DNA of 64,000 nucleotides from Dehalococcoidia bacterium (lineage in GTDB: Bacteria > Chloroflexota > Dehalococcoidia > Lucifugimonadales > UBA3495), in assembly GCA_012959605.1 (NCBI GenBank), contig DUCU01000032.1:17258-81257 (forward strand), given 5' to 3'. The notes beneath the pieces are model-generated. The model was not told the DNA's origin. It was given only the letters and a program-made list of their open reading frames with translations, and searched no databases. Of this stretch, positions 26,462 through 35,610 are shown piece after piece. Every line of letters starts with the position of its first letter. The first letter of the stretch is position 1. Both the position numbers and the translations under genes were made by a program.

Positions 26462-26932
26462 TTAGGTGCCGTAGCGGGCAGCGGCGTTGGGGTCGCTGTA
26501 CTCTACGCCCTTGGTAGCCCAGAATGCGGTGCCAATGGCATCAACAGTAGAAACCAGTTCCTCGCATTTGGCCATGTCGACGTTCTGCTTGCACTGTCCG
26601 GCCAACTTCAAAGCGGCGTTGAACGTGCCGTGCAGGTCAAAGCCGTCGGGAGTGTTCGGCCAGCCGTAGTCGGCCCAAAGAACGGTCAGCTCGTGCTTGA
26701 CCACTTCAGCGTGTTCTTCTTTGACCGTGATGTAGCGGGCGATCTTGTTGACGTAGTCCTGATAGGCTCCGGCGTCACTGGCGTCGGGACGCTCCAGCGT
26801 CTGAAGCCTTAGAGTCATTTTCTGAACGGTCTGGGCGGCTATCTTAGCCGACAACGGTTCATAGATCCCGCATGGGACGTCACAATGTGCTTGCGCGATT
26901 CCTGGCTTGAACCAGCTTATTAGGTTAAACAT
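26462..26932 (-). CDS. sodN: Nickel superoxide dismutase precursor
   Basis: 156 residues, ATG preceded by AGGAG. The nickel hook is intact after a 15-residue leader: MFNLISWFKPGIAQA then HCDVPCGIYEP (His16, Cys17 and Cys21 of the precursor). In NiSOD the leader is cut so that this His becomes residue 1 and, with both Cys, binds nickel. The rest is the four-helix bundle (ITVKEEHAEVVKHELTVLWADYGWP). It dismutates superoxide. The usual partner SodX (maturation peptidase) is not adjacent. The AQA-H junction also looks like a signal-peptidase site, although the leader is short and has no clear hydrophobic core. Confidence 0.93.
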   Translation of the reverse strand: MFNLISWFKPGIAQAHCDVPCGIYEPLSAKIAAQTVQKMTLRLQTLERPDASDAGAYQDYVNKIARYITVKEEHAEVVKHELTVLWADYGWPNTPDGFDLHGTFNAALKLAGQCKQNVDMAKCEELVSTVDAIGTAFWATKGVEYSDPNAAARYGT

Positions 26933-27064
26933 AGCAGCCTCTCCTGACTACACCTGATTTTTTGCAAGCATCAGCGTAATCAAATTCTGATAGCTTCGCA
27001 ACCCCTGACTGCCGTTCAAATCCCTTTCTTTCACCCCTAGCCCAGGCTCGCCACGCCAGCCATC

Positions 27065-27094
27065 TTGTATCCACTTAGTATAGGCACTTATAAT
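27065..27094 (+). promoter_or_regulatory. Sigma-70-like promoter upstream of ilvD
   Basis: TTGTAT (-35) and TATAAT (-10) are separated by 18 bases and lie about 115 bp before the ilvD start. The rest of the 26933-27211 gap shows nothing else. Confidence 0.45.
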
Positions 27095-27211
27095 TGCTCA
27101 ATTACGCACCCATAGCTAGTGGTGCCCCAACTCTATTTTGCCAATATACCGGCGCCCGTTTTATTTCAAAGATCAGGTTCAAAGACGAGGCGGCGCCCAG
27201 GAGATGACCCA

Positions 27212-28909
27212 GTGGCGACAGCACCAAAAACCGCCAGGCCCGCTCACATGAAACACCGCAGCAGTGAGCTAACCGGAGACCCGCAGCGGGCGCCGGCTAG
27301 AGCAATGTTGATGGCCATGGGGCTAACCCAGGATGACCTGCAAAAACCCTTTGTTGCCATTGCCAACCTAGCCAGTGACGTTACCCCGTGCAACGTGCAC
27401 CTGGACCGGTTTGCTCAGGCCGCGAAAGAAGGTGTCCGCGCCGCCGATGGCGTGCCATTTGAGTTTGGCACCATCACTGTAAGTGACGGCATCTCCATGG
27501 GCACAGAGGGCATGAAAACATCTCTGGTGAGCCGTGAAGTCATCGCCGACTCCATCGAGCTGGTTACATTTGGCGAGCGCATGGACGGACTGATTACCGT
27601 TGCCGGTTGTGACAAAAATATGCCCGGTTGCATGATGGCTTTAGGGCGTTTGAATGTGCCAGGTCTGTTCATGTACGGCGGATCAATCATGCCTGGCCAG
27701 TTCAAGGGCCAGGACGTGAACATTCAAGACGTATTTGAGGCTGTTGGCTCTTACGCCAAAGGCGATATGACTCTGGAAGATTTGACCGCATTGGAATGCG
27801 TTGCCTGCCCCGGTGAGGGTTCTTGCGGCGGGCTATTCACCGCCAACACCATGTCTACCTGCATCGAAGTGATGGGTATGTCACTACCAGGTGACGCCTC
27901 CGCTCCGGCCATCGATCCTCGCAAAATGGGAGAGGCCAGAGACGTAGGCCGCACGGTGATGCGCCTGCTGGAAGAAGACCTGCGTCCCCGCGACATCATG
28001 ACCAAACAGGCATTTGAAAACGCCATCACGGTGGCGGTTTCCATGGGTGGATCAACCAACTCGGTACTGCACCTGATCGCCATCGCCTATGAGGTCGGTA
28101 TCGAACTCACCCTTGAAGATTTTGACCGCATCAGTCGCAACACACCCTATATCGTAGATATGAAACCGGCCGGAAAATATTTGATGGCCGACCTCAGCCG
28201 CTACGGCGGCATCGCCCTAGTTATGAAGCGGTTGTTGAATGCCGGGCTGCTGCACGGTGACTGCATGACAGTAACCGGTAAGACCCTGAAGGAAAATATT
28301 GAGTCTGTACCGACCATTGACGACCAACCCGTCGTTTATCAAATAGACAATCCACGCAGCCCCACCGGAGGACTGGCAATATTGAAGGGCAATATCGCCC
28401 CCGACGGCGCTGTTATCAAGGTCGCCGGGCATCAGGAAAAGGTATTTGAGGGACCGGCTCGGGTGTTTGATCAAGAGCCGGCCGCGTTCCAGTCCATCCA
28501 GCGCGGTGACATCAAGGCTGGGGACATAGTAATCATCCGTTATGAAGGCCCCAAAGGCGGGCCGGGCATGCAAGAGATGCTGTCCGTGACCGCTGCCATC
28601 GTGGGCCAGGGACTGGGCGACGATGTTGCCCTAATCACCGACGGGCGCTTCTCCGGAGCGTCTCACGGACCCATGGTCGGCCACGTGGCCCCTGAGGCTG
28701 CAGTGGGCGGTCCTATAGCACTGATTAACGAGGGTGACATCGTCACGTTGGACATCCCAGGGCGCAAACTAAACGTAAAACTCACAGACGAAGAACTTGC
28801 GGAACGAAAGAGTAAGTGGCAGCCCATTCCGGCCAATTATACGAGTGGCGCACTTGCCAAATATGCCAAACTGGTCTCTTCTGCCTCACTGGGAGCAGTG
28901 ACGCACTAA
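27212..28909 (+). CDS. ilvD: Dihydroxy-acid dehydratase
   Basis: 565 residues from GTG 27212, which has AGGAG eight bases upstream; the frame is open from GTG 27119 but that part is not family-like. IlvD/Edd signatures: [94 protein letters not shown]. The Cys in these three blocks bind the Fe-S cluster. It dehydrates dihydroxy acids in valine, leucine and isoleucine synthesis. No other ilv gene is nearby. Confidence 0.96.
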   Translation: MATAPKTARPAHMKHRSSELTGDPQRAPARAMLMAMGLTQDDLQKPFVAIANLASDVTPCNVHLDRFAQAAKEGVRAADGVPFEFGTITVSDGISMGTEGMKTSLVSREVIADSIELVTFGERMDGLITVAGCDKNMPGCMMALGRLNVPGLFMYGGSIMPGQFKGQDVNIQDVFEAVGSYAKGDMTLEDLTALECVACPGEGSCGGLFTANTMSTCIEVMGMSLPGDASAPAIDPRKMGEARDVGRTVMRLLEEDLRPRDIMTKQAFENAITVAVSMGGSTNSVLHLIAIAYEVGIELTLEDFDRISRNTPYIVDMKPAGKYLMADLSRYGGIALVMKRLLNAGLLHGDCMTVTGKTLKENIESVPTIDDQPVVYQIDNPRSPTGGLAILKGNIAPDGAVIKVAGHQEKVFEGPARVFDQEPAAFQSIQRGDIKAGDIVIIRYEGPKGGPGMQEMLSVTAAIVGQGLGDDVALITDGRFSGASHGPMVGHVAPEAAVGGPIALINEGDIVTLDIPGRKLNVKLTDEELAERKSKWQPIPANYTSGALAKYAKLVSSASLGAVTH

Positions 28910-28960
28910 CAACAGCTGACAATCGGGTCGATGCAATTTATCGACTCTAGCATGTAGAAC

Positions 28961-29179
28961 ATGCAATCGAAACCAAAGAACGACAACGACTTGGAACTTG
29001 AATCAATTGCGGCCTTACAGGCGGAGGGCCATGTCCGGCTGACGGATATGGCAGGCCCTCTCAGACGCCGCCTGTCGGAACAAACCGGGCGACCGGCCCA
29101 ACCAACTCCATTGGTCGTCCGAATTTCTGTTGCGCTAGCTGGGTCAGCCGCAATTGGGCTGTTGTTTCTAGTGGAATGA
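28961..29179 (+). CDS. Small hypothetical protein with C-terminal membrane helix
   Basis: 72 residues. A charged N-terminus (KPKNDNDLELESIAALQAEGH) leads to an Arg/Pro segment and one hydrophobic helix at the very end (VVRISVALAGSAAIGLLFLV), the layout of a tail-anchored protein. It lies between ilvD and malic enzyme on the same strand. There is no clear ribosome binding site and an opposite-strand frame covers the same region, so coding status is uncertain. Confidence 0.4.
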   Translation: MQSKPKNDNDLELESIAALQAEGHVRLTDMAGPLRRRLSEQTGRPAQPTPLVVRISVALAGSAAIGLLFLVE

Positions 29180-29240
29180 ACTGGTTGATTTAGCAAAAAT
29201 CTTCGCGCTTGAAGCCACCAATTTTGGGAGATGCGTAAAC

Positions 29241-30395
29241 ATGGCTACAGAATCCAGGGACTATGGAAAAGAAGCGGTCGATCGGCATCGAGAAACAAGG
29301 GGCAAGGTCAGTATCGCGCCAAAGATGAAAGTTGAGACGCTGGATGACCTGTCCATTGCCTACACTCCCGGAGTGGCTACGGTATGTATGACCATTCACG
29401 CCGACAAATCAGAGTCTTACCACCTCACCAACCGGGCCAATACCGTGGCCGTGGTGACCGACGGCTCCGCCGTTTTGGGACTGGGCAACATTGGGCCTGA
29501 AGCCGCCATGCCGGTTATGGAGGGCAAATCCATCCTGTTCAAGGGATTGGCCGACATTGACGCCTTCCCCATCTGCTTGGACACCCAAGATACCGACATA
29601 ATCATCCAGACCGTGCGGGCCTTGGCTCCCAGTTTTGGTGGCATCAACCTGGAAGATATCGCCGCGCCTCGCTGTTTTGACATCGAAGATGCGCTACAGG
29701 ACCTCGGAATTCCGGTGTTCCACGATGACCAACACGGAACCGCCATCGCCGTGCTGGCCGCAGTGATTAACGCCCTGCTAGTAACCAACCGCAGGATAGA
29801 AGACACCAAGTTTGTATTCGCGGGAGCGGGAGCGGGTGGAATTGCATCCACAAAACTGCTCCTGGACCACGGCGCCAAACACGTAATTTTGGTCGACAGT
29901 ATCGGTATCATCTCCCGCGACCGGACCGACCTAACAGCGGTTAAATCTGCCATGCTGGGCACCACCAACCTCGACAATCTCTCTGGCGGCATCGCTGATG
30001 CAATGCGCGGCGCAGACGTATTCATTGGTCTGGCAGCCGGTGACATGATTAGCCCCGAGATGGTCACATCAATGGCCAAAGACTCAATAGTCTTCGCCAT
30101 GGCTAACCCCATTCCGGAAATTTGGCCGGACCTAGCCAAGGCAGCCGGAGCAGCGGTGGTCGGCACAGGACGCAGCGACTTCCCCAACCAAGTGAATAAC
30201 AGCCTGGTCTTCCCCGGCGTTTTCCGGGGCGCATTGGACTGCCATGCCACCAAAGTCACCACCGAGATGAAACTGGCGGCGGCCCAAGCCCTGGCGGCCA
30301 TGATCGTGGAGCCCACTGCGGAAAACGTCCTTCCCTGGTCTCTGGACCCAGAAGTCGCCCGAACCGTTGCCAAAGCAGTTTCCGATGCGGCCTAG
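29241..30395 (+). CDS. Malic enzyme (oxaloacetate-decarboxylating malate dehydrogenase)
   Basis: 384-residue short-form malic enzyme lacking a phosphotransacetylase tail. Motifs: LSIAYTPGVATVCMTI, DGSAVLGLGNIGPEAAMPVMEGK, INLEDIAAPRCFDIE, VFHDDQHGTAIAVLAA, FAGAGAGGIASTKLLL (nucleotide site) and FAMANPIPEIWPD. It decarboxylates malate to pyruvate with NAD or NADP; the cofactor cannot be fixed from the motif alone. tldD starts nine bases after its stop. Confidence 0.94.
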   Translation: MATESRDYGKEAVDRHRETRGKVSIAPKMKVETLDDLSIAYTPGVATVCMTIHADKSESYHLTNRANTVAVVTDGSAVLGLGNIGPEAAMPVMEGKSILFKGLADIDAFPICLDTQDTDIIIQTVRALAPSFGGINLEDIAAPRCFDIEDALQDLGIPVFHDDQHGTAIAVLAAVINALLVTNRRIEDTKFVFAGAGAGGIASTKLLLDHGAKHVILVDSIGIISRDRTDLTAVKSAMLGTTNLDNLSGGIADAMRGADVFIGLAAGDMISPEMVTSMAKDSIVFAMANPIPEIWPDLAKAAGAAVVGTGRSDFPNQVNNSLVFPGVFRGALDCHATKVTTEMKLAAAQALAAMIVEPTAENVLPWSLDPEVARTVAKAVSDAA

Positions 30396-30404
30396 CGGCC
30401 ACCA

Positions 30405-31994
30405 ATGACGTCAAAGCCTTCCCGGCCTGCTACACGCGTCTCGGTTGAGTCCCTGGATCGGTTCCGGGCCAACCTACAATCTCTGGTTGCCGAGAAGGCC
30501 AAGAAGCTGCCGAGCCTTCGCTACTGCGACCTCCGTATCGAGGTTCGAGAAGAGAAGGGCGCTCTGGCGGAGAACGGGGCCGAGAAGGCAAGCTCCGAAG
30601 ACTACACTTTTGATTTCGGCGTTAGGGCCATTGCCGGGAGACGCACCAGCGCCTCTGGTTATTACGGTCGAGTTTTGGGGACCACTGATCTCGATCGGCT
30701 AGAAGACGTGGTTTGGGACGGCATCAAGCAAGCCTACAACCGAGCTCGAGCTAGCGCCCGTGAAAAATCGCGGGCCATGGGCTGTTTTCCAAACTTGGGG
30801 AGCAGCCTCACCGCTGGTGACCTGGCTATCGTGCCAGTCCACCAAGACACCATCCCAGCCATCTACTCATCTGATCCAAGGCAAGTCCCTCTTGGCGACA
30901 CAATTGCGATGGCCGTGGACGGCTGCAAAGCTATGCAGAGCCAAGGGAGTAACATCGTTTACTCGGCCGCATCAGCGTCGACATTCTTGCTCCGGGAACT
31001 GTTTTTCAGCTCCGACGGCGCAGACATTGACCAGAGTTTCGCCCAGACAGAAGGATTCGCCATCTCCATCTGCAGCGGTGAGCACGGCAATTTTGAACTG
31101 TATGACTTCACCGGCCACCAGCGCGGCTGGGAGGTTTTAACAGACGGCTACACCAAAGGGCCCATCGTGCTGCCGAACTTCATAGACTTCTGCAAGAAAC
31201 TGGGCGCAGACGCGGTGGAAGTGTCCGCTGCACCACCGCTAAAACCACCGGACAAAGAAGTAACGGTCGTCACCAACCCGCACTTTAATACCCTACTGAT
31301 CCATGAAGTCGTCGGTCATCCATCCGAGTTGGACCGGGCATTGAAGTATGAAACCGGTTATGCGGGACGCTCCTGGTTCTTGAAGGACATGCAGGACAAC
31401 CAACTGGGCAAGCAGATTGCTTCGCCAATGGTCACCGCCTACTCGGACCCAACCATGGAGGGCTACGGCTCTTTCAAGTACGACCATGAAGGAACCCCAG
31501 CCCGCCGCGCCTACATCCTCAGAAACGGCGTATTGGAAGAGTTTCTGAACAACCGCCAGACAGCCGCCATCATGGGGGTAGAGTGCAACGGATCGGCCCG
31601 CTCCACAGAAGCTCAATTAGTGCCGTTGATCCGTATGACCAACACCATCTTCGGCCCTGGCGAACAAGACCCTCAGAGCATCATCTCTGAGGTTGAAGAC
31701 GGGTATTACATCGACGGACACCGGACTCCTTCAATCGCCGAGTCCAGAGAGAACTTCCGCATCACAGCGGTCAAGGTCTATGAAATTAAGAACGGCCAGT
31801 TGGGACGGCTATACCGAGACGGCGGTATAACGTCGGACAGCCGAGACTATTTTATGTCAATCGACGCGGTGGGCAATGACCTGCGGGTGAACCCCATACC
31901 CAATTGCGGCAAGGGACAGCCCATGCAGGCCAAGCGCATGAGCAACGGTGGGCCCACTATGAGAGGAGTCGCTCGTTTAACTGGCCCAGGCTAA
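30405..31994 (+). CDS. tldD: Metalloprotease TldD
   Basis: 529 residues. The zinc motif HEVVGHPSELD (HExxxH, about residues 302-312) is present, as in active TldD subunits. Other family blocks: DYTFDFGVRAIAG, GYAGRSWFLKDMQDNQLGKQIASP, GSFKYDHEGTPARRAYILRNGVLEEF, GGITSDSRDYFMSIDAVGN. With TldE it forms a hetero-oligomeric protease that trims unfolded or modified peptides. The protein ends MRGVARLTGPG; two further copies of this ending follow the stop. No ribosome binding site is obvious, so translation may be coupled to malic enzyme. Confidence 0.94.
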   Translation: MTSKPSRPATRVSVESLDRFRANLQSLVAEKAKKLPSLRYCDLRIEVREEKGALAENGAEKASSEDYTFDFGVRAIAGRRTSASGYYGRVLGTTDLDRLEDVVWDGIKQAYNRARASAREKSRAMGCFPNLGSSLTAGDLAIVPVHQDTIPAIYSSDPRQVPLGDTIAMAVDGCKAMQSQGSNIVYSAASASTFLLRELFFSSDGADIDQSFAQTEGFAISICSGEHGNFELYDFTGHQRGWEVLTDGYTKGPIVLPNFIDFCKKLGADAVEVSAAPPLKPPDKEVTVVTNPHFNTLLIHEVVGHPSELDRALKYETGYAGRSWFLKDMQDNQLGKQIASPMVTAYSDPTMEGYGSFKYDHEGTPARRAYILRNGVLEEFLNNRQTAAIMGVECNGSARSTEAQLVPLIRMTNTIFGPGEQDPQSIISEVEDGYYIDGHRTPSIAESRENFRITAVKVYEIKNGQLGRLYRDGGITSDSRDYFMSIDAVGNDLRVNPIPNCGKGQPMQAKRMSNGGPTMRGVARLTGPG

Positions 31995-32088
31995 TCAAGG
32001 CTATGAGAGGCGTGGCTCGTTTAACAGGATCCGGCTAATCAAGGCTATGCGGGGCGTCGCTCGCCTGACCGGCCCCGGCTAATCAAGT
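31957..32088 (+). repeat. Three tandem 44-bp copies of the tldD 3' end
   Basis: Copies begin at 31957 (inside tldD), 32001 and 32045. Each holds ATG, ten codons and TAA encoding MRGVARLTG(P/S)G, then TCAAGG or TCAAGT. Because 44 is not a multiple of three, copies 2 and 3 are separate mini-ORFs (32003-32038 and 32047-32082), each with AAGG two bases before its ATG. Copy 1 and copy 3 differ at eight positions in the frame, all synonymous; copy 2 has one amino-acid change (Pro to Ser). Confidence 0.9.
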
Positions 32089-32104
32089 CGAATTTGAGGA
32101 ATTC

Positions 32105-33169
32105 ATGACGGCAGCAGTAATAGTAATCGGCATAGTCGCACTGTTATCCACAGCGTTGGCTATTATCCTCATGCTGCGCTTACTCAAATCTCAAGAAAGC
32201 CCAAAAAACGAAGCGAGCGCCCTTGGCCACCAAGTGGGCGAGATTCGCCAGGGTATAGACAAGGTCAATGAAGCCATCCAGAACCTGAACATTGACCGCG
32301 CCAAGCAGTCAGAGAGACTGGAAACCATGCTTTCCAGCCTGAATACAAGCTCGTCAGCCCTCCAAAACATCCTGGCCAACACTCAAGTTCGAGGCCAATG
32401 GGGTGAGCGGATGGCCGAAGACGTTTTCCGTCTAATCGGCTTTGTGGAGTCGGTGAATTACACCAAACAGAGCACCACTGCCGACGGCAGTTCCAGACCG
32501 GATTTCACCATATTGTTGCCAGATAACAAGAAGCTCAATATGGACGCTAAATTCCCACTAACCAACTATATGAAGCTGGTGGAAGCTGAGTCTGAAGCAG
32601 ACATCCAAGAGCACAGCCGCTCTTTCCTGCGGGACGTGCGAGACCGTACCCGAGAAGTCATTGGCCGAGATTACATTAACCCTGAAGACAATACCCTGGA
32701 TTACGTGCTCGTTTTCATCCCCAATGAGTCCATGTTCCATTACATCCAACAGCACGGGGCAACGCTGGTGGAAGAAGCGCTGCGAAACCGGGTGGTGCTC
32801 TGCTCACCCATCAGCTTGTTCGCCATTCTAAGTGTGATCCGCCACGCCTTGGACAACTTTGCCATTCAACAGGCATCCAACGAGATCCTTTCAGAGTTGG
32901 CCAGCTTTGACCGGCAATGGGAGCGATTCACCGCCCAAATGGACCTGGTGGGCAAGCGTTTCGAACTGGCCCAGAAGGGGTTCGAAAACCTGGCCGGGAC
33001 TCGACGTCGCGCGCTTGAAAGGCCGCTCAGCCGCATCCAAGCCATCCGTCAGCAACGTGGAATCCCCGACGCCGCGCCATTTGAAGCTCTGGGGGAAGCT
33101 CTGGACGAACCGTCAGAATCAGACGAAGCATGGGCGTTGCAGGAAGCTGAGTCGCCAGATGAAAAATAG
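32105..33169 (+). CDS. rmuC: DNA recombination protein RmuC
   Basis: 354 residues, ATG preceded by GAGGA. An N-terminal membrane helix (VIVIGIVALLSTALAIILMLRLL) is followed by a coiled coil (about 45-85), then the RmuC domain: QVRGQWGERMAEDVFRLIGF, RPDFTILLPDNKKLNMDAKFPLTNY, VLVFIPNESMFHYI, VLCSPISLFAILSVIRHALDNF. The family limits inversions at short repeats and has a predicted nuclease-like fold. It is inserted between tldD and tldE. Confidence 0.93.
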   Translation: MTAAVIVIGIVALLSTALAIILMLRLLKSQESPKNEASALGHQVGEIRQGIDKVNEAIQNLNIDRAKQSERLETMLSSLNTSSSALQNILANTQVRGQWGERMAEDVFRLIGFVESVNYTKQSTTADGSSRPDFTILLPDNKKLNMDAKFPLTNYMKLVEAESEADIQEHSRSFLRDVRDRTREVIGRDYINPEDNTLDYVLVFIPNESMFHYIQQHGATLVEEALRNRVVLCSPISLFAILSVIRHALDNFAIQQASNEILSELASFDRQWERFTAQMDLVGKRFELAQKGFENLAGTRRRALERPLSRIQAIRQQRGIPDAAPFEALGEALDEPSESDEAWALQEAESPDEK

Positions 33170-33223
33170 CCCTCGAAAGAATCCCCCTCCAGCCTGGACC
33201 ACTCGCCAAAAGGACCGACCAGA

Positions 33224-34798
33224 GTGCTATCCCTAGCCAGCCTGCGCCGCGCAGTGAAGGACGCCCTGTCTTTTGCCTCGTCTCAGCCTGACGTGATTGA
33301 GGTTGAGGTCTTTGCCTCGGCTGGGGCCAACCTCACGGTCCGGCTCAATTACACCTCCCATATTCCAAGTAACGGCGTGGAAGAACCCAAGTCCACCGAG
33401 GGTTATGGCCTGGGCATCAGGGCCACTTTCCGCACCCCCAATGGCATCAAAACCGGCTTTGGCAGCGAGCCCACAGACCTCTCCGTGGCCGGCGCAGAAC
33501 GGGCGTTAGAAAAAGCTCATGCTGGCGCGGTTGCGGACGCCGAGTTTGTGTCACTGCCAAAGCATGATTCACCCCAACAACCAGCATTGAGGGACCAAGA
33601 ACCACTGGCCAACTACAATCCCGCGTTGATGCGCATCGGCGGCAAGGGTCTGGTGGACGCAGGCTGGAGCATGATGCACCGCGCGTTGGACACCTTCCAG
33701 TCATCGGAAGACCTGATGGGCCTGGCCGGCTCCGCAGAAAAAATGTCTGAACTTGGCCTGATTTTGGGCGGCGACGTGGTTATGCTTCAAGACCGCATGG
33801 CGATTGGCTCAACCCATATCCCCAAAATTCAGACCGAGCAGAACACCCTGATTATGTCATTTGCCACAGCCATGATTGAGACCCAAGCCAGCAAAGGCAG
33901 CGGCTGGTCAGTGGGTAGTCAGCTCGCCGATTTCACCGGGGAAGCCGCCGCGGAGGCCGCGCGTAACGCCATCGCATCGATGGATGGCGAACGCATTCCC
34001 ACCGGCGAGTACAACGTAATCCTGGGCCCCCAGGCAGTGGCCGAGATACTGGAATGGGTACTGATGCCGGGCCTGTCTCTGGACATGTTCTTTGCCGGCG
34101 CATCGCCGTTCATGGGCAAGCTGGGCCAGCTGGTAGCCTCAGAAGACTTTAACCTCTATGACGATGGCGCAGCCCCAAACCTCCCTACTTCCAAGTCCAT
34201 CACCGATGAAGGTCTGCCTACGGGATGCACCGATCTGATTCGCAACGGCAAACTGTCAGGCCTGTTGTCTGATTATTACAATTACCAACGCATCCTGAAT
34301 GACGCCACCGGACGGGAGAAGCTGGGAACCAACCCCACAAGCGCCTTGGATATGATTTCCCCCCGCAACGGGTTCCGACCTGGCAACGGCGGTGGCCGAA
34401 ATTTTGCATCCACGCCCGGTGCAGTCTCCACCAACCTGGTGATTGAGGGCAACCGGGCCAACACCCAAGAAGAATTGCTGCAACTGGTGGGCAACGGTGT
34501 CTACATTGGTCGTATCTGGTATACCTACCCGGTAAATGGCACCACCAGCGGCGATTTCAGCGGAACGATTATCGGCGATTCCTACCTGATCAAAGACGGC
34601 AAATTCGCCGCTCCGCTGAAACCCAACACGGTACGCATGAACGACAATGTGCTCCGGCTGATCAACAACATTCTGGGCATTGCCTCCCAACACCGGGCCA
34701 CGGTGCGCTGGTCGTCGGATCAGGTGACCTGGGCACCCGAGATCGCGGTATCCGGTTACGGCCTGGAAGAGATTTCCGAATACATGGAGGGCGTCTAA
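33224..34798 (+). CDS. tldE: TldE/PmbA family protein
   Basis: 524 residues, GTG start with AAGGA ten bases upstream. It is the HExxxH-lacking partner of TldD: DVIEVEVFASAGANLTVRLNY, GYGLGIRATF, GGKGLVDAGWSMMHRALDTF, IPTGEYNVILGPQAVAEILEWVLMPGL, LVIEGNRANTQEELLQLVGNGVYI, GEFSGTI-type block SGDFSGTIIGDSYLIKDGK. In the known complex TldE supports TldD, which holds the zinc. Its stop overlaps the next start by one base (TAATG), so translation is coupled. Confidence 0.9.
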   Translation: MLSLASLRRAVKDALSFASSQPDVIEVEVFASAGANLTVRLNYTSHIPSNGVEEPKSTEGYGLGIRATFRTPNGIKTGFGSEPTDLSVAGAERALEKAHAGAVADAEFVSLPKHDSPQQPALRDQEPLANYNPALMRIGGKGLVDAGWSMMHRALDTFQSSEDLMGLAGSAEKMSELGLILGGDVVMLQDRMAIGSTHIPKIQTEQNTLIMSFATAMIETQASKGSGWSVGSQLADFTGEAAAEAARNAIASMDGERIPTGEYNVILGPQAVAEILEWVLMPGLSLDMFFAGASPFMGKLGQLVASEDFNLYDDGAAPNLPTSKSITDEGLPTGCTDLIRNGKLSGLLSDYYNYQRILNDATGREKLGTNPTSALDMISPRNGFRPGNGGGRNFASTPGAVSTNLVIEGNRANTQEELLQLVGNGVYIGRIWYTYPVNGTTSGDFSGTIIGDSYLIKDGKFAAPLKPNTVRMNDNVLRLINNILGIASQHRATVRWSSDQVTWAPEIAVSGYGLEEISEYMEGV

Positions 34799-35601
34799 TG
34801 GCTAATGGAAATATCAAGTTCGAAAAAATGGACGACGTGGGCATCATCACGCTGGACCGCCCAGAGTCCAGAAACTCCCTCACTCCAGACATGGTCGACG
34901 AGATGGGAGAAGCGATAGAGGCCTGCAAGCGCAACGATGTCCGGTCAGTACTACTCAACGGGACCGGCGCTGCGTTCTGCTCCGGCGCCGACGTGAAAAT
35001 GTTCGTCGAAGTGCTGGATAACGGCGGCCCAGAGGGCCTGCACCAGCACATCAGCACCATGGCCGATGCACTCCACACCAAGGTGGTCCTGGGTCTAAGG
35101 AGACTGGAGAAACCGGTGGTAGCAGCGATCAATGGAGTGGCTGCCGGCGCCGGTTTCAGCCTGACACTCGGCTGTGACATCCGGTATGCCGCCCAAAGTG
35201 CCCGGTTCTTGATGGCCTACGCCAACATCGGCGCAACGGCTGACGGCGGCTCAACCTACCTGCTGCCCAGATTGGTCGGCTCTGGCCGGGCAATGGAGAT
35301 ATATCTGGCCAGCCAGCCGATCAGTGCGCAGATGGCCTTGGATATGGGTCTCGTCAATCAGGTTGTGGAGGACGAACACCTGTTTCGCCACGCCATGGAA
35401 ACCGCCGTCAGGTTGGCTCAAGGGCCCACGCTAGCCTACGGAAAGGTAAAAGCCCTGTTCGATCAGTCTTGGGATAAAGACATCGAAACCCAACTGAACG
35501 CAGAAACAGAAGCTCTAGCTAACAGCGGACTAACTGCCGATTTCCAAGAGGGAATCAAGGCCTTCGCCGAGCGACGCCAAGCCAGGTTTCAGGGCAAGTA
35601 G
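34798..35601 (+). CDS. Enoyl-CoA hydratase/isomerase family protein
   Basis: 267-residue crotonase. Oxyanion-hole blocks are SGADVKMFVE and AAGAGFSLTLGCDIRYA. The active-site block TADGGSTYLLPRLVG carries an Asp as in PaaG-type isomerases, while the first hydratase Glu is not evident. CoA-ester substrate unknown. Cytosolic. It overlaps tldE by one base and converges on mutS2 with nine bases between the stops. Confidence 0.9.
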   Translation: MANGNIKFEKMDDVGIITLDRPESRNSLTPDMVDEMGEAIEACKRNDVRSVLLNGTGAAFCSGADVKMFVEVLDNGGPEGLHQHISTMADALHTKVVLGLRRLEKPVVAAINGVAAGAGFSLTLGCDIRYAAQSARFLMAYANIGATADGGSTYLLPRLVGSGRAMEIYLASQPISAQMALDMGLVNQVVEDEHLFRHAMETAVRLAQGPTLAYGKVKALFDQSWDKDIETQLNAETEALANSGLTADFQEGIKAFAERRQARFQGK

Positions 35602-35610
35602 GCTCAGTCC

